Positions 17,038 through 24,032 of a DNA stretch of 64,000 bases are shown here, piece after piece (within the stretch, counting starts at the first letter, position 1; every line of letters starts with the position of its first letter). The notes beneath the pieces were generated by a model, which did no database searches, was not told the DNA's origin, and saw only the letters and a list, made by a program, of their open reading frames with translations. A program made the position numbers and the translations under genes. The stretch comes from Streptomyces sp. CB02056 (GTDB lineage Bacteria; Actinomycetota; Actinomycetes; Streptomycetales; Streptomycetaceae), in contig NZ_LIPD01000007.1 in the NCBI RefSeq assembly GCF_001905545.1, positions 565,045 through 629,044 on the forward strand. The letters are read 5' to 3'.

Positions 17038-18111
17038 ATGCCGTACCTGAACATCACCGAGGTCGAGTCCGCCGTGGCCAGTCTGGCCACCGCCTACCCC
17101 GGCACGTCCGAACTGCTCACCCTGCCCGAGCCCTCCATCGAGGGCCGCACCGCCCACGCCCTCAAGATCGGTGCACCGGCCCCGGTCCCCAAGAGCTGCG
17201 TGATGATGATCGGCGGTGTGCACGCCCGTGAATGGGGCAGCTGCGAGATCCTCGTCCACCTCGCCGCCGACCTGCTGGAGGCCCAGCGCGACGGCACCGG
17301 CCTCGGCTACGGCGGCACCGTCTTCACCGCCGACCAGGTCCGGAACCTGCTCCAGCGGCTGGACCTGGTGCTCTTCCCGCTGGTCAACCCGGACGGCCGA
17401 CTGTTCAGCCAGACCGCCGACCCGATGTGGCGCAAGAACCGCGACCCGGCCAACGCCGGGGGCAGCACGAACCCCGACTGCGTCGGCGTCGACCTCAACC
17501 GCAACTACGACTTCCTCTTCGACTTCGCCACCGCCTTCGCCCCGACCGCCACCCCGCAGGTGTCGGCCGACCCGTGCGACCAGCAGGTCTACGAGGGCCC
17601 GAGCGCCTTCTCCGAGCCCGAGACCCGCAACGTCCGCTGGCTGCTGGACCAGTTCCCGCGGACCGGGTGGTTCGTCGACGTGCACAGCTACTCCCAGGAC
17701 ATGCTCTACAACTGGGGCGACGACGAGAACCAGTCGGTCACCCCCGCCATGAACTTCCGCAACAGCCAGTACGACGGCAAGCGCGGCCTGCCCGGCGACG
17801 TCGCGTACGCGGAGTACATCCCCAAGACCGACGCCGACACCGCCGTGCTGCTCGCCGAGGCCTTCTGCCAGGGCCTGCACGGCGTGCGCGGCCTGGCGTA
17901 CAAGCCGCTGAGCGGCTTCCACCTGTACCCGACCAGCGGCACCAGCGACGACTACGTCTTCGCCCGCCACTTCGTCGACCCCGAGCAGGGGAAGGTGCTC
18001 GGCTTCACCGTCGAGTGGGGCACGCAGTTCCACCCGCCGTGGGCCGAGATGCAGCGGATCGTCCTCGACGTGGACGCCGGGCTGGTGCGGTTCTGCCTGG
18101 CCACCGCCTGA
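17038..18111 (+). CDS. M14-family zinc carboxypeptidase without signal peptide
   Basis: 357 residues from ATG 17038 (GGGAGG upstream). Zinc ligands: HAREWGS (His, Glu) and DVHSYSQ (His). Substrate-binding DLNRNYDF (Asn-Arg) and catalytic Glu in FTVEWGTQFHPPW are present. VNPDGR is the usual family stretch. The mature domain begins almost at once (YLNITEVESAVASLATAYP), so neither a secretion signal nor the usual fused propeptide exists. It should cleave C-terminal residues from peptides; the site of action (cytoplasm or non-classical export) is unclear. A 32-bp palindromic terminator follows. Confidence 0.9.
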   Translation: MPYLNITEVESAVASLATAYPGTSELLTLPEPSIEGRTAHALKIGAPAPVPKSCVMMIGGVHAREWGSCEILVHLAADLLEAQRDGTGLGYGGTVFTADQVRNLLQRLDLVLFPLVNPDGRLFSQTADPMWRKNRDPANAGGSTNPDCVGVDLNRNYDFLFDFATAFAPTATPQVSADPCDQQVYEGPSAFSEPETRNVRWLLDQFPRTGWFVDVHSYSQDMLYNWGDDENQSVTPAMNFRNSQYDGKRGLPGDVAYAEYIPKTDADTAVLLAEAFCQGLHGVRGLAYKPLSGFHLYPTSGTSDDYVFARHFVDPEQGKVLGFTVEWGTQFHPPWAEMQRIVLDVDAGLVRFCLATA

Positions 18112-18146
18112 ACCCCTGCCCCGAAAGCCACAGTGCCCGACAGCAG

Positions 18147-18178
18147 GGCGCCCGCCACGACCGGTCGTGGCGGGCGCC
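18147..18178. terminator. Strong bidirectional terminator
   Basis: A perfect 32-bp palindrome; arms begin GGCGCCCGCCACGACC and the centre is ACCGGT. It lies between the convergent M14 and BNR-repeat genes. Confidence 0.85.
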
Positions 18179-18202
18179 TTGGGATGCGGGGTGCGCGGGT
18201 GC

Positions 18203-19582
18203 TCAGGCGGCCCGGTGGAAGAAGAACGGGTCGATGGACGGCGGCACCCGGGTGACCCCGTCCGAGCTGAGCAGTTGGTGGGTGGTGAAGTTGGCGTTGC
18301 GCTGGTAGGTCACGCCCACCGGGAAGTTGGCCCGGTCGGGGGTGTTGTTTCCGGCGAAGACGCCGTAGAAGTCCTTTCCGACCGTGACCATCCGGAGGTA
18401 GTCCCCCAGGTACGGCAGCTGCGTCCCGGCCGGCGGCACGTCGCCCGGGGCCTGGTGCAGCACATGGCTCTCCGTCGTCCCGAAGCCGTCGGCGGTCAGC
18501 TCCAGCACCGTCGACCACTGGTTGTGGACCAACTGCTGGTAGACCAGCCCGACCAGGCCGTCGGAGTTGACCGCCAGCGACGGGTTCTTGCCGTTGACCA
18601 CGTCCGGGCGCGCCGCGGCCCAGGTCTGGCCCCGGTCCGCCGAGTGACGGCTGTGCAGCACGTAGTCGGTGGGGGCGGTTCCGCCGAGGTTGTCGCAGTA
18701 GGCGATCCAGACGCTGTTGGAGTCGGTGGGGTCCACGGCGACGGCCAGGTCCGCACCGGTGCGCTCCTGGCCCAGCGACCGCTGGTGCGGGTTGAACCGG
18801 GCCTTGCGGCCGGTGACCACGCGCTGGCCGACGTCGCCGACGGCCGAGTCGAGGAGGTCCTCGAAGGGGTTCGGTCCTACGCCGCCCTTGTCGTCACGGG
18901 TCATCACGACGTCGAAGGTGATCAGGGCCCCCGCGCCGGTGGCGGTCACGCTCAGGAAGGCGACGTAGATCGTGCCGTCCGGGTGCGCGGCGATCCGCAC
19001 CGGCGGCCCGTCGAAGAGCGTGCCGGTGTGCCGGTCGAGCTTGACGGGCGCGAAACCGGCCGGAGCGGGCCCGGTGCCGGCGTCGTTCGAGACGTCCACG
19101 GTGGCGGTGCCGCCGGGCTGGGCGACGTCGTTGCTGCCGATGTACACCCGGTCGCCGCTGCCGCCGTTCGCCGTGACGGTGGTGGCGACGACCCAGGGCT
19201 GGTCCTCCCCGCTCCGGTCGACGAGCACGGCCATCGGCGTGCTCGCGGTGATGTCCGGCGCGCGCAGGATCTGCAGGTCGCCGCTCTGGCCGTTGAGGAT
19301 GCCGGTGTAGAGCCGGCCCCCCGCCCCGCCGAAGCCGACGCTGATGTCCCCGGTGCCGAGTGCCCCGTTGCCCGGGACGACGCTGTTCAGCACCCAGGTG
19401 TCCCCGCCGTCCGTCGAGACGTAGACGGGGGCGAGCGGCCCGTTCATCGGGTCGGGGGTGAAGGCGGTCGCGACCATCTCCAGCGGGTTCTCCGGGTCGA
19501 CCGCGAGGTTGGGCTCACTGTCCAGGTTGGTGTCGCCGCTCAGCGCCTTCGGGGTGATGTTGACGACCTTGATGGTGGGCAT
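18203..19582 (-). CDS. BNR/sialidase-like beta-propeller protein
   Basis: 459 residues from ATG 19582. Contains BNR (Asp-box) repeats such as STDGGDTW and SADRGQTW, plus repeating propeller elements (EPNLAVDPENP, DLAVAVDPTDSNSVWIAY, NPSLAVNSDG). Asp boxes occur in sialidases and other propellers; the sialidase Arg triad was not identified, so the enzymatic role is open. No signal peptide: the protein begins MPTIKVVNITPKALSGDTN. It follows the 256-residue gene by 6 bases and ends the minus-strand operon. Confidence 0.75.
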   Translation of the reverse strand: MPTIKVVNITPKALSGDTNLDSEPNLAVDPENPLEMVATAFTPDPMNGPLAPVYVSTDGGDTWVLNSVVPGNGALGTGDISVGFGGAGGRLYTGILNGQSGDLQILRAPDITASTPMAVLVDRSGEDQPWVVATTVTANGGSGDRVYIGSNDVAQPGGTATVDVSNDAGTGPAPAGFAPVKLDRHTGTLFDGPPVRIAAHPDGTIYVAFLSVTATGAGALITFDVVMTRDDKGGVGPNPFEDLLDSAVGDVGQRVVTGRKARFNPHQRSLGQERTGADLAVAVDPTDSNSVWIAYCDNLGGTAPTDYVLHSRHSADRGQTWAAARPDVVNGKNPSLAVNSDGLVGLVYQQLVHNQWSTVLELTADGFGTTESHVLHQAPGDVPPAGTQLPYLGDYLRMVTVGKDFYGVFAGNNTPDRANFPVGVTYQRNANFTTHQLLSSDGVTRVPPSIDPFFFHRAA

Positions 19583-19588
19583 GTCGGC

Positions 19589-20359
19589 TCACCTCCGTTC
19601 CCGCAGCACGGCGAGCCTCTGCGCCGGCTGGTAGTCCTCGGGGTGGAGCAGCCGGTACGGCGCCCGCGCGGCGAGCTCGCCCCCGGTGGCGTGCAGCAGC
19701 CACAGGCCCAGCTGCCCGGGCGTCGGTTTGGGCACCGCGCGCCAGCGGATGTCCCCGCTGGCCGGGTAGAGCACGGTGGTCGGTCCGGGGGCTGCGCCGC
19801 CGGACTCGACGAGCGAGACATCGAGTGTGGCGCGCCACCAGTGCGGGTCGTGCTCGGAGTACTCGGCCAGGCCGAGGTCCTCCAGGCCGACCACGGTGGC
19901 GACCACGACGGCGTCCGCCTCGGCGGCGTGCGCGGCCAGGTCCTGGTCGCGGATCTCCCGCTGCACCGAGGAGAAGGGGAGTTCGTCGGCCGTGGTGGCG
20001 GCCAGCGAGACGTGCTGCCGGACGGCGTCGGCCGGCAGCCGGCCGACCTCGGCCACGCCCAGGCCCTCCCCGTAGACCATCCCCCTGGTGAAGAAGGCCG
20101 CCGTGTCGCCGACCTTCAACAGCTCGGCGTCGGTGGCCAGTTGGACGGTTACCTCGCTGCCGCCGAGCTGCCGGAAGGCCGCGGGTGCGTGCAGCACCTG
20201 GTCCACCCGGACCACGGCGGTCCGTTCGTTCCTGGCCTCGGCCGGCAGGGCGGCGAGCGAGGTGCCGCCGACCCTGGTGACGGTGCCGAGGAAGCTCAGC
20301 GGCGCACTCCGGACGAGGTCGGTCAGTCGGGGTGCGGCGGCTGGTGCGGTGTCGGTCAT
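19589..20359 (-). CDS. Uncharacterised protein with two repeated beta-rich halves
   Basis: 256 residues from ATG 20359. The two halves look like a duplication: APLSFLGTVTRVGG...AVVRVDQVLHAP...VTVQLA...KVGDTAAFF, then ADAVVVATVVGLED...RATLDVSLVESG...TTVLYP...PGQLGLWLL. Each half resembles a small beta-barrel. No signal peptide, no cysteines of note. Spacings of 18 bases (from the membrane protein) and 6 bases (to the BNR gene) place it in one operon. Function unknown. Confidence 0.65.
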   Translation of the reverse strand: MTDTAPAAAPRLTDLVRSAPLSFLGTVTRVGGTSLAALPAEARNERTAVVRVDQVLHAPAAFRQLGGSEVTVQLATDAELLKVGDTAAFFTRGMVYGEGLGVAEVGRLPADAVRQHVSLAATTADELPFSSVQREIRDQDLAAHAAEADAVVVATVVGLEDLGLAEYSEHDPHWWRATLDVSLVESGGAAPGPTTVLYPASGDIRWRAVPKPTPGQLGLWLLHATGGELAARAPYRLLHPEDYQPAQRLAVLRERR

Positions 20360-20377
20360 GACGGTCCTCCGATCCGC

Positions 20378-20659
20378 TCACCGCGCGGCGCGGACCGGGG
20401 CCGGGTGCGCCCGGCGCCACTCGGTCCGCGCGCCGAGCGCGCACCCGGCGGTGACGGCGGCCGCGAGCGCGACCACCAGCCACTCCGCGGCGCCGCTGCC
20501 GGCGTCCGGGTCGAGGCCGAGCAGCGTCTCGATCCACTGCGGCCACACCAGGGTGAGCAGGAACAGGAGCCCGGACAGCGCGCCGAGGGCCGTCTCCAGC
20601 CAGAATCGCGGGCGCACCGGGCTCGGTCGTCGATGGGCGGGGGCTTGTTGGGAAGGCAT
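20378..20659 (-). CDS. Small two-helix membrane protein
   Basis: 93 residues from ATG 20659 after GGGAGG. Two hydrophobic segments: LETALGALSGLLFLLTLVWP and WLVVALAAAVTAGCALGA, separated by a short loop with an acidic DPDAGSGAAEW; basic N- and C-terminal ends. First gene of the three-gene minus-strand operon. A longer frame to 20923 is Arg/Pro-rich and lacks a ribosome binding site. No recognised family. Confidence 0.65.
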   Translation of the reverse strand: MPSQQAPAHRRPSPVRPRFWLETALGALSGLLFLLTLVWPQWIETLLGLDPDAGSGAAEWLVVALAAAVTAGCALGARTEWRRAHPAPVRAAR

Positions 20660-20911
20660 TGCCGCGCCTCCCCTCTCCCTCCACCCGGGCCGCGCCCGGC
20701 GCGCCACGCGCGCCGTCCCGGTGCCGCCGGGCCGCACGGGCCCCGCGACACGGCCGGCCGGACCGGCCCGGGTCGGGGTCTGCTCCCGTCGGCGCCGCCG
20801 GTCGGGGGCGTGGCCGCCGCGGGAGGGTGCTGCTGGGGGCGCGGCGCGGGGCCGCGCGGGGGGCCGTCTCTCGGGGCCGGGTGGTGCCGAACGTCGTCGG
20901 CGCCGTACGTC

Positions 20912-20938
20912 TACGAGGCACACGTACGAGGGACACGT
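20912..20938. promoter_or_regulatory. Tandem TACGAGGNACACGT motifs upstream of the BNR operon
   Basis: Two copies, TACGAGGCACACGT (20912-20925) and TACGAGGGACACGT (20925-20938), repeat with a 13-base period, about 255 bases upstream of the operon's first start. The third known copy in the window is at 16603-16616. Confidence 0.55.
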
Positions 20939-20991
20939 ACTGCGTATACGAGTCTGCTCGCCTCGTCGCAGCAGGTCAAGGGGCCCGGAGC

Positions 20992-21072
20992 GGCACGGGC
21001 AGCACGGGCGGCACGGGCGGCACGGGCGGCACGGGCGGCACGGGCGGCACGGGCGGCACGGGCGGCACGGGG
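20992..21072. repeat. 9-bp tandem repeat, about nine copies
   Basis: Nine consecutive near-identical units GGCACGGGC between the BNR operon promoter and the stop of the TetR gene at 21080. The rest of the 20660-21079 stretch holds the motif described above and no supported gene. The repeat probably arises by slippage. Confidence 0.85.
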
Positions 21073-21079
21073 CGCCGGC

Positions 21080-21706
21080 TCAGACCCGGGCGCCGAGCAT
21101 CCGCAGGACCAGCTCCCCGTAGCGGCGCCCGAGCTCCTCCGGCACCTCGGAGGAGTTGTCGGTGTACCAGCGGGAGACGTCGATGCCCAGCGAGGTGACC
21201 GCGCGGGCCGCCGTCCGCACCTCCGCCACCTGGAACTCCCCCGCCGCCACGCCCGCCTCGATCAGCGCGCTGACCTCGCGCTCGATGTCCAGCCGCAGCG
21301 CCGCGACCACCGCGTAGGCGTCCTCGGGCAGCGCGTGCAGCTCGTAGTTGACCACCCGGCCGACCGTCCGGGCCCGGGCGTGCCAGGCGGTGAACTGCTC
21401 GACCAGCTCCCGCATCCGCTCGGCCGGTCCGCCCCCGCCGGCCACCGCGCCCCGGACCAGGGTCAGCGTGGCGGCGTGCCCGGCCCGGCTGATCTCGGCC
21501 AGCAGCGCGGCCTTCGACTGGTAGTGGATGTACAGCGCGGCCGGACTCATCCCCGCCGCCGTGGCGATGTCCCGGGTGGTGGTGGCGTGGAAGCCGCGCT
21601 CCGCGAACGACTCGACGGCGGCCTGGAGCAGCCGGTACGCCGCTTCGGGGCGGGCGTCGGCGCCGGGCAGGGTCGGCCAGAGGTCGGCGAGCGGGGTGCT
21701 GGTCAT
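21080..21706 (-). CDS. TetR-family regulator, likely controller of the lipid/hydroxy-acid group
   Basis: 208 residues from ATG 21706 after GGGAGG. The helix-turn-helix is at residues about 18-65: AAYRLLQAAVESFAERGFHATTTRDIATAAGMSPAALYIHYQSKAALLAEI. The rest is a helical ligand domain. It diverges from the SDR gene. An imperfect palindrome at 21838-21859 between them is repeated almost exactly upstream of the phosphotransferase/acyl-CoA dehydrogenase operon, so this protein is the best candidate for binding both. The ligand is possibly an acyl-CoA (inference). Confidence 0.85.
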   Translation of the reverse strand: MTSTPLADLWPTLPGADARPEAAYRLLQAAVESFAERGFHATTTRDIATAAGMSPAALYIHYQSKAALLAEISRAGHAATLTLVRGAVAGGGGPAERMRELVEQFTAWHARARTVGRVVNYELHALPEDAYAVVAALRLDIEREVSALIEAGVAAGEFQVAEVRTAARAVTSLGIDVSRWYTDNSSEVPEELGRRYGELVLRMLGARV

Positions 21707-21811
21707 GGCGTCATCCTCCCAGAGAAACTCGTACAGGCTTTCGCGCCGGCCACCCCTCGGCCCGACCCCCGACCCGGGCCGGCGTGCGACGGGCAAGCGG
21801 TCGGCGGACTG

Positions 21812-21859
21812 TTGACAGCCTCCCGCACCGACAGCATGCTGAGCAAGCGCTTAGTCAGC
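21812..21859 (+). promoter_or_regulatory. SDR promoter with overlapping TetR-type operator
   Basis: A -35 TTGACA (21812-21817), 17 bases, then a -10-like CATGCT (21835-21840). The operator GAGCAAGCGCTTAGTCA follows directly; the palindrome at 21838-21859 pairs in 9 of 11 positions. The same arrangement occurs on the minus strand at 27715-27761. Confidence 0.7.
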
Positions 21860-21898
21860 TGACAGCAAGGATCCCCCGCACGAAAGGCAGGACGCTCC

Positions 21899-22657
21899 GT
21901 GGTGCACTCCTTCAAGGGCCGGGTGGCCGTCGTCACCGGATCGAGCCGGGGCATCGGCCTCGGCATCGCCCGCGAGCTGGTCGACCGCGGGGCCAGGGTC
22001 TGCCTCACCGCCCGCAACCCGGAGCCGCTGGCCGAGGCCGTCCGCGACCTGGGCGGCCCGGAGAACGCGATCGCCGTCGCGGGCAAGGCCGACGACCCGG
22101 CGCACCAGGAGGAGACCGTCACCCGCACCCTGGAGGCCTTCGGCCGGCTCGACCACCTGGTCAACAACACCGGCATCAACCCGGTCTACGGGCCGGTCCT
22201 CGACACCGACGAGGCCGCCGCCGCCAAGATCCTCGCCGTCAACGTGCTGGCCCCGCTGGCCTGGACCCGCCGCGCGCACGCCGCGTGGCTGGGCGAGCAC
22301 GGCGGCTCGGTCGTCAACGTCGCCTCCATCGCGGGCATCCGCTCCTCGCTCGGGATCGGCATGTACGGCGTCAGCAAGGCCGCGCTGATCCGGCTCACCA
22401 CCGAACTCGCCGCCGAGCTGGGCCCCCAGGGCATCCGGGTCAACGCCGTCGCCCCCGCCGTGGTCAAGACCAGGTTCGCCGAGGCCCTGTACGAGGGCCG
22501 CGAGGAGAAGGTCGCCAAGGCCTACCCGCTCGGCCGCCTCGGCGTCCCCGAGGACATCGCCGGCGCCGTCGCCTTCCTGCTCTCCCCCGACGCCGGCTGG
22601 ATCACCGGCCAGACCCTGGTCGTCGACGGCGGGGTCACCCTGGGCGGCGGCATGTGA
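21899..22657 (+). CDS. Short-chain dehydrogenase/reductase (FabG-like)
   Basis: 252 residues; GTG at 21899 or 21902. Classical SDR motifs: TGSSRGIGLGIA (cofactor loop), NNTG, active-site Ser in VNVASIAGIRSS, and YGVSK (Tyr and Lys). The C-terminus reads TGQTLVVDGGVTLGGGM. It should use NAD(P)H to reduce or oxidise a carbonyl/hydroxyl, possibly of an acyl-CoA, given the shared operator with the acyl-CoA dehydrogenase operon. Confidence 0.9.
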   Translation: MVHSFKGRVAVVTGSSRGIGLGIARELVDRGARVCLTARNPEPLAEAVRDLGGPENAIAVAGKADDPAHQEETVTRTLEAFGRLDHLVNNTGINPVYGPVLDTDEAAAAKILAVNVLAPLAWTRRAHAAWLGEHGGSVVNVASIAGIRSSLGIGMYGVSKAALIRLTTELAAELGPQGIRVNAVAPAVVKTRFAEALYEGREEKVAKAYPLGRLGVPEDIAGAVAFLLSPDAGWITGQTLVVDGGVTLGGGM

Positions 22658-22665
22658 CCCGGAGG

Positions 22666-23487
22666 TCACCGCCCCTCGGCGATGACCTCCAGGGCCGGGC
22701 GGGGCGCGCGGCCGAGCAGGGCCGCGAGGTCGCCCGGCCCGCCCGGGCCGGCGAGGAAGCCGTGGGCGATCGCCGAGTAGGTGCCCACCACCATCGGCAC
22801 CTGGAAGTCCCGCGCGTCCGAGGCCGCCACCGCCGCCCGGGCGTCCGTCAGCCGTCCCGGCCGGTACGCGGCGCCGAGCGCCTCGGCCACCTCCGCGCCG
22901 CCCACCGCCCGCTCCCCCACCAGCTCGTACGTCCGGCCCGCGTGCCCGTCGGGCGCCAGGGCGACGTTCACCGCCGCCTCGGCGAGGTCCGCCCGGGCCA
23001 CCGCCGCGAGCCGCCCGTCGCCGAGCGGGGCGCTGATCACCCCGTCCGGGCCGGGGGCGGCGATCGCACCCAGGAACTCGGCGTACAGGCCGTTGCGCAG
23101 CACCGTCCAGCGCAGGGTGGCGGACTCGCGCAGCCGCCGCTCGGTCCAGCGGTGGGCGAGGGCGTAGGGCAGGTGGTCGCCGTCGCCGGAGAGGCTGGTG
23201 TAGACCACGTGATCGACGCCCGCCCGCTCCGCCGCCCCGATCGCGGCGCCGTGCCGGGCGATCACCACGTCGTCCTCGGCGGCGCCGGCCGAGATCAGCA
23301 GCAGGGTCCGCACCCCGGTGAAGGCCTCCGCCAGTGTCCGCGGGCGGTCGAAGTCCACCAGCCGGGCCGGGACGCCCGCCGGCACCCGCTGCGGTGTGCG
23401 CGAGCCCGCGACGACGCCCTCCCGCCCGGCGAGCCGCTCCAGTACGAGCGCGCCCAGGCCTCCGTTGACTCCGGTGACGAGCAGCAT
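22666..23487 (-). CDS. NmrA-like NAD(P)-binding protein (SDR, atypical)
   Basis: 273 residues from ATG 23487 with GGAGG upstream. N-terminal Rossmann loop TGVNGGLGALVLERL; then HHVVYTSLSGDG-like and TVLRNGLYAEFLG segments typical of the NmrA/QOR2 group (quinone-oxidoreductase-like). The classical YxxxK motif is missing. It diverges from an HxlR regulator, a common pairing in which the regulator senses reactive quinones or aldehydes. The role as NADPH-dependent quinone reductase is inferred. It converges with the SDR gene, 8 bases apart. Confidence 0.8.
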   Translation of the reverse strand: MLLVTGVNGGLGALVLERLAGREGVVAGSRTPQRVPAGVPARLVDFDRPRTLAEAFTGVRTLLLISAGAAEDDVVIARHGAAIGAAERAGVDHVVYTSLSGDGDHLPYALAHRWTERRLRESATLRWTVLRNGLYAEFLGAIAAPGPDGVISAPLGDGRLAAVARADLAEAAVNVALAPDGHAGRTYELVGERAVGGAEVAEALGAAYRPGRLTDARAAVAASDARDFQVPMVVGTYSAIAHGFLAGPGGPGDLAALLGRAPRPALEVIAEGR

Positions 23488-23500
23488 GGGGTTCCTCCGG

Positions 23501-23547
23501 GGATGGTCGGTCGAGCAGATGATCGTTCGTCGGCTTCGCGACCATCC
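23501..23547. promoter_or_regulatory. Inverted repeat in the divergent HxlR/NmrA promoter
   Basis: GGATGGTCG (23501-23509) and CGACCATCC (23539-23547) form a perfect 9-bp inverted repeat with a 29-base spacer between the two divergent genes. Probable HxlR binding half-sites. Confidence 0.5.
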
Positions 23548-23584
23548 TCGGTAGCCTGGGCGTCCGGCGTAAGGAGGCACTTCC

Positions 23585-23998
23585 ATGTCAGCAGGGCACA
23601 CCGCGGTAACCACCCCCCGCCCGGTGGTCTGGTGCGAGGACGGCGTGGACTGCGGGATCCGCGACCTGCTGGACCGCCTGGGCGACAAGTGGTCCGTCCT
23701 CACCGTCGTCGAACTCGCCCAGGGCGTACGGCGGTTCCGCGAGCTGCAGCGCGCACTGCCGGGCATCTCGCAGCGGATGCTCACCCTGACCGTGCGCCGG
23801 CTGGAACGGGACGGCATGGTCTCGCGGACCGTCCACCCGACCGTCCCGCCGCAGGTGGAGTACGAGCTGACGCCGCTCGGCCACAGCCTGACCCACCTGG
23901 TGCGGGCGATGACGGACTGGTCGTACGACCACCACGACGCGATCGTCGACTCCCGGCGGCGGTGGGACGGGGCCAACCCGGGCTCCGGGATCCGCTGA
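23585..23998 (+). CDS. HxlR-family transcriptional regulator
   Basis: 137 residues from ATG 23585 (AAGGAGG upstream). The HxlR winged helix is complete: GDKWSVLTVVELAQGVRRFRELQRALPGISQRMLTLTVRRLERDGMV, then a wing with PPQVEYELTPLG. Two cysteines (WCEDGVDCG) lie just before the domain; in relatives such a Cys senses electrophiles. It likely controls itself and the divergent NmrA-like gene. Confidence 0.9.
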   Translation: MSAGHTAVTTPRPVVWCEDGVDCGIRDLLDRLGDKWSVLTVVELAQGVRRFRELQRALPGISQRMLTLTVRRLERDGMVSRTVHPTVPPQVEYELTPLGHSLTHLVRAMTDWSYDHHDAIVDSRRRWDGANPGSGIR

Positions 23999-24032
23999 CC
24001 CCGTCCGGTGTCCCCCGGCACGCCGGGCCCGG

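Noticed and set aside
21838..21859. Calling the TetR at 21080 a KstR2 orthologue (cholesterol catabolism)
   Set aside because: The operator resembles the KstR2 site, but no steroid-degradation genes are present and many related TetRs have similar sites.
18167..21862. 1231-residue plus-strand frame
   Set aside because: Antisense shadow of the BNR operon and TetR gene; low-complexity Val/Gly/Arg composition and no domains.
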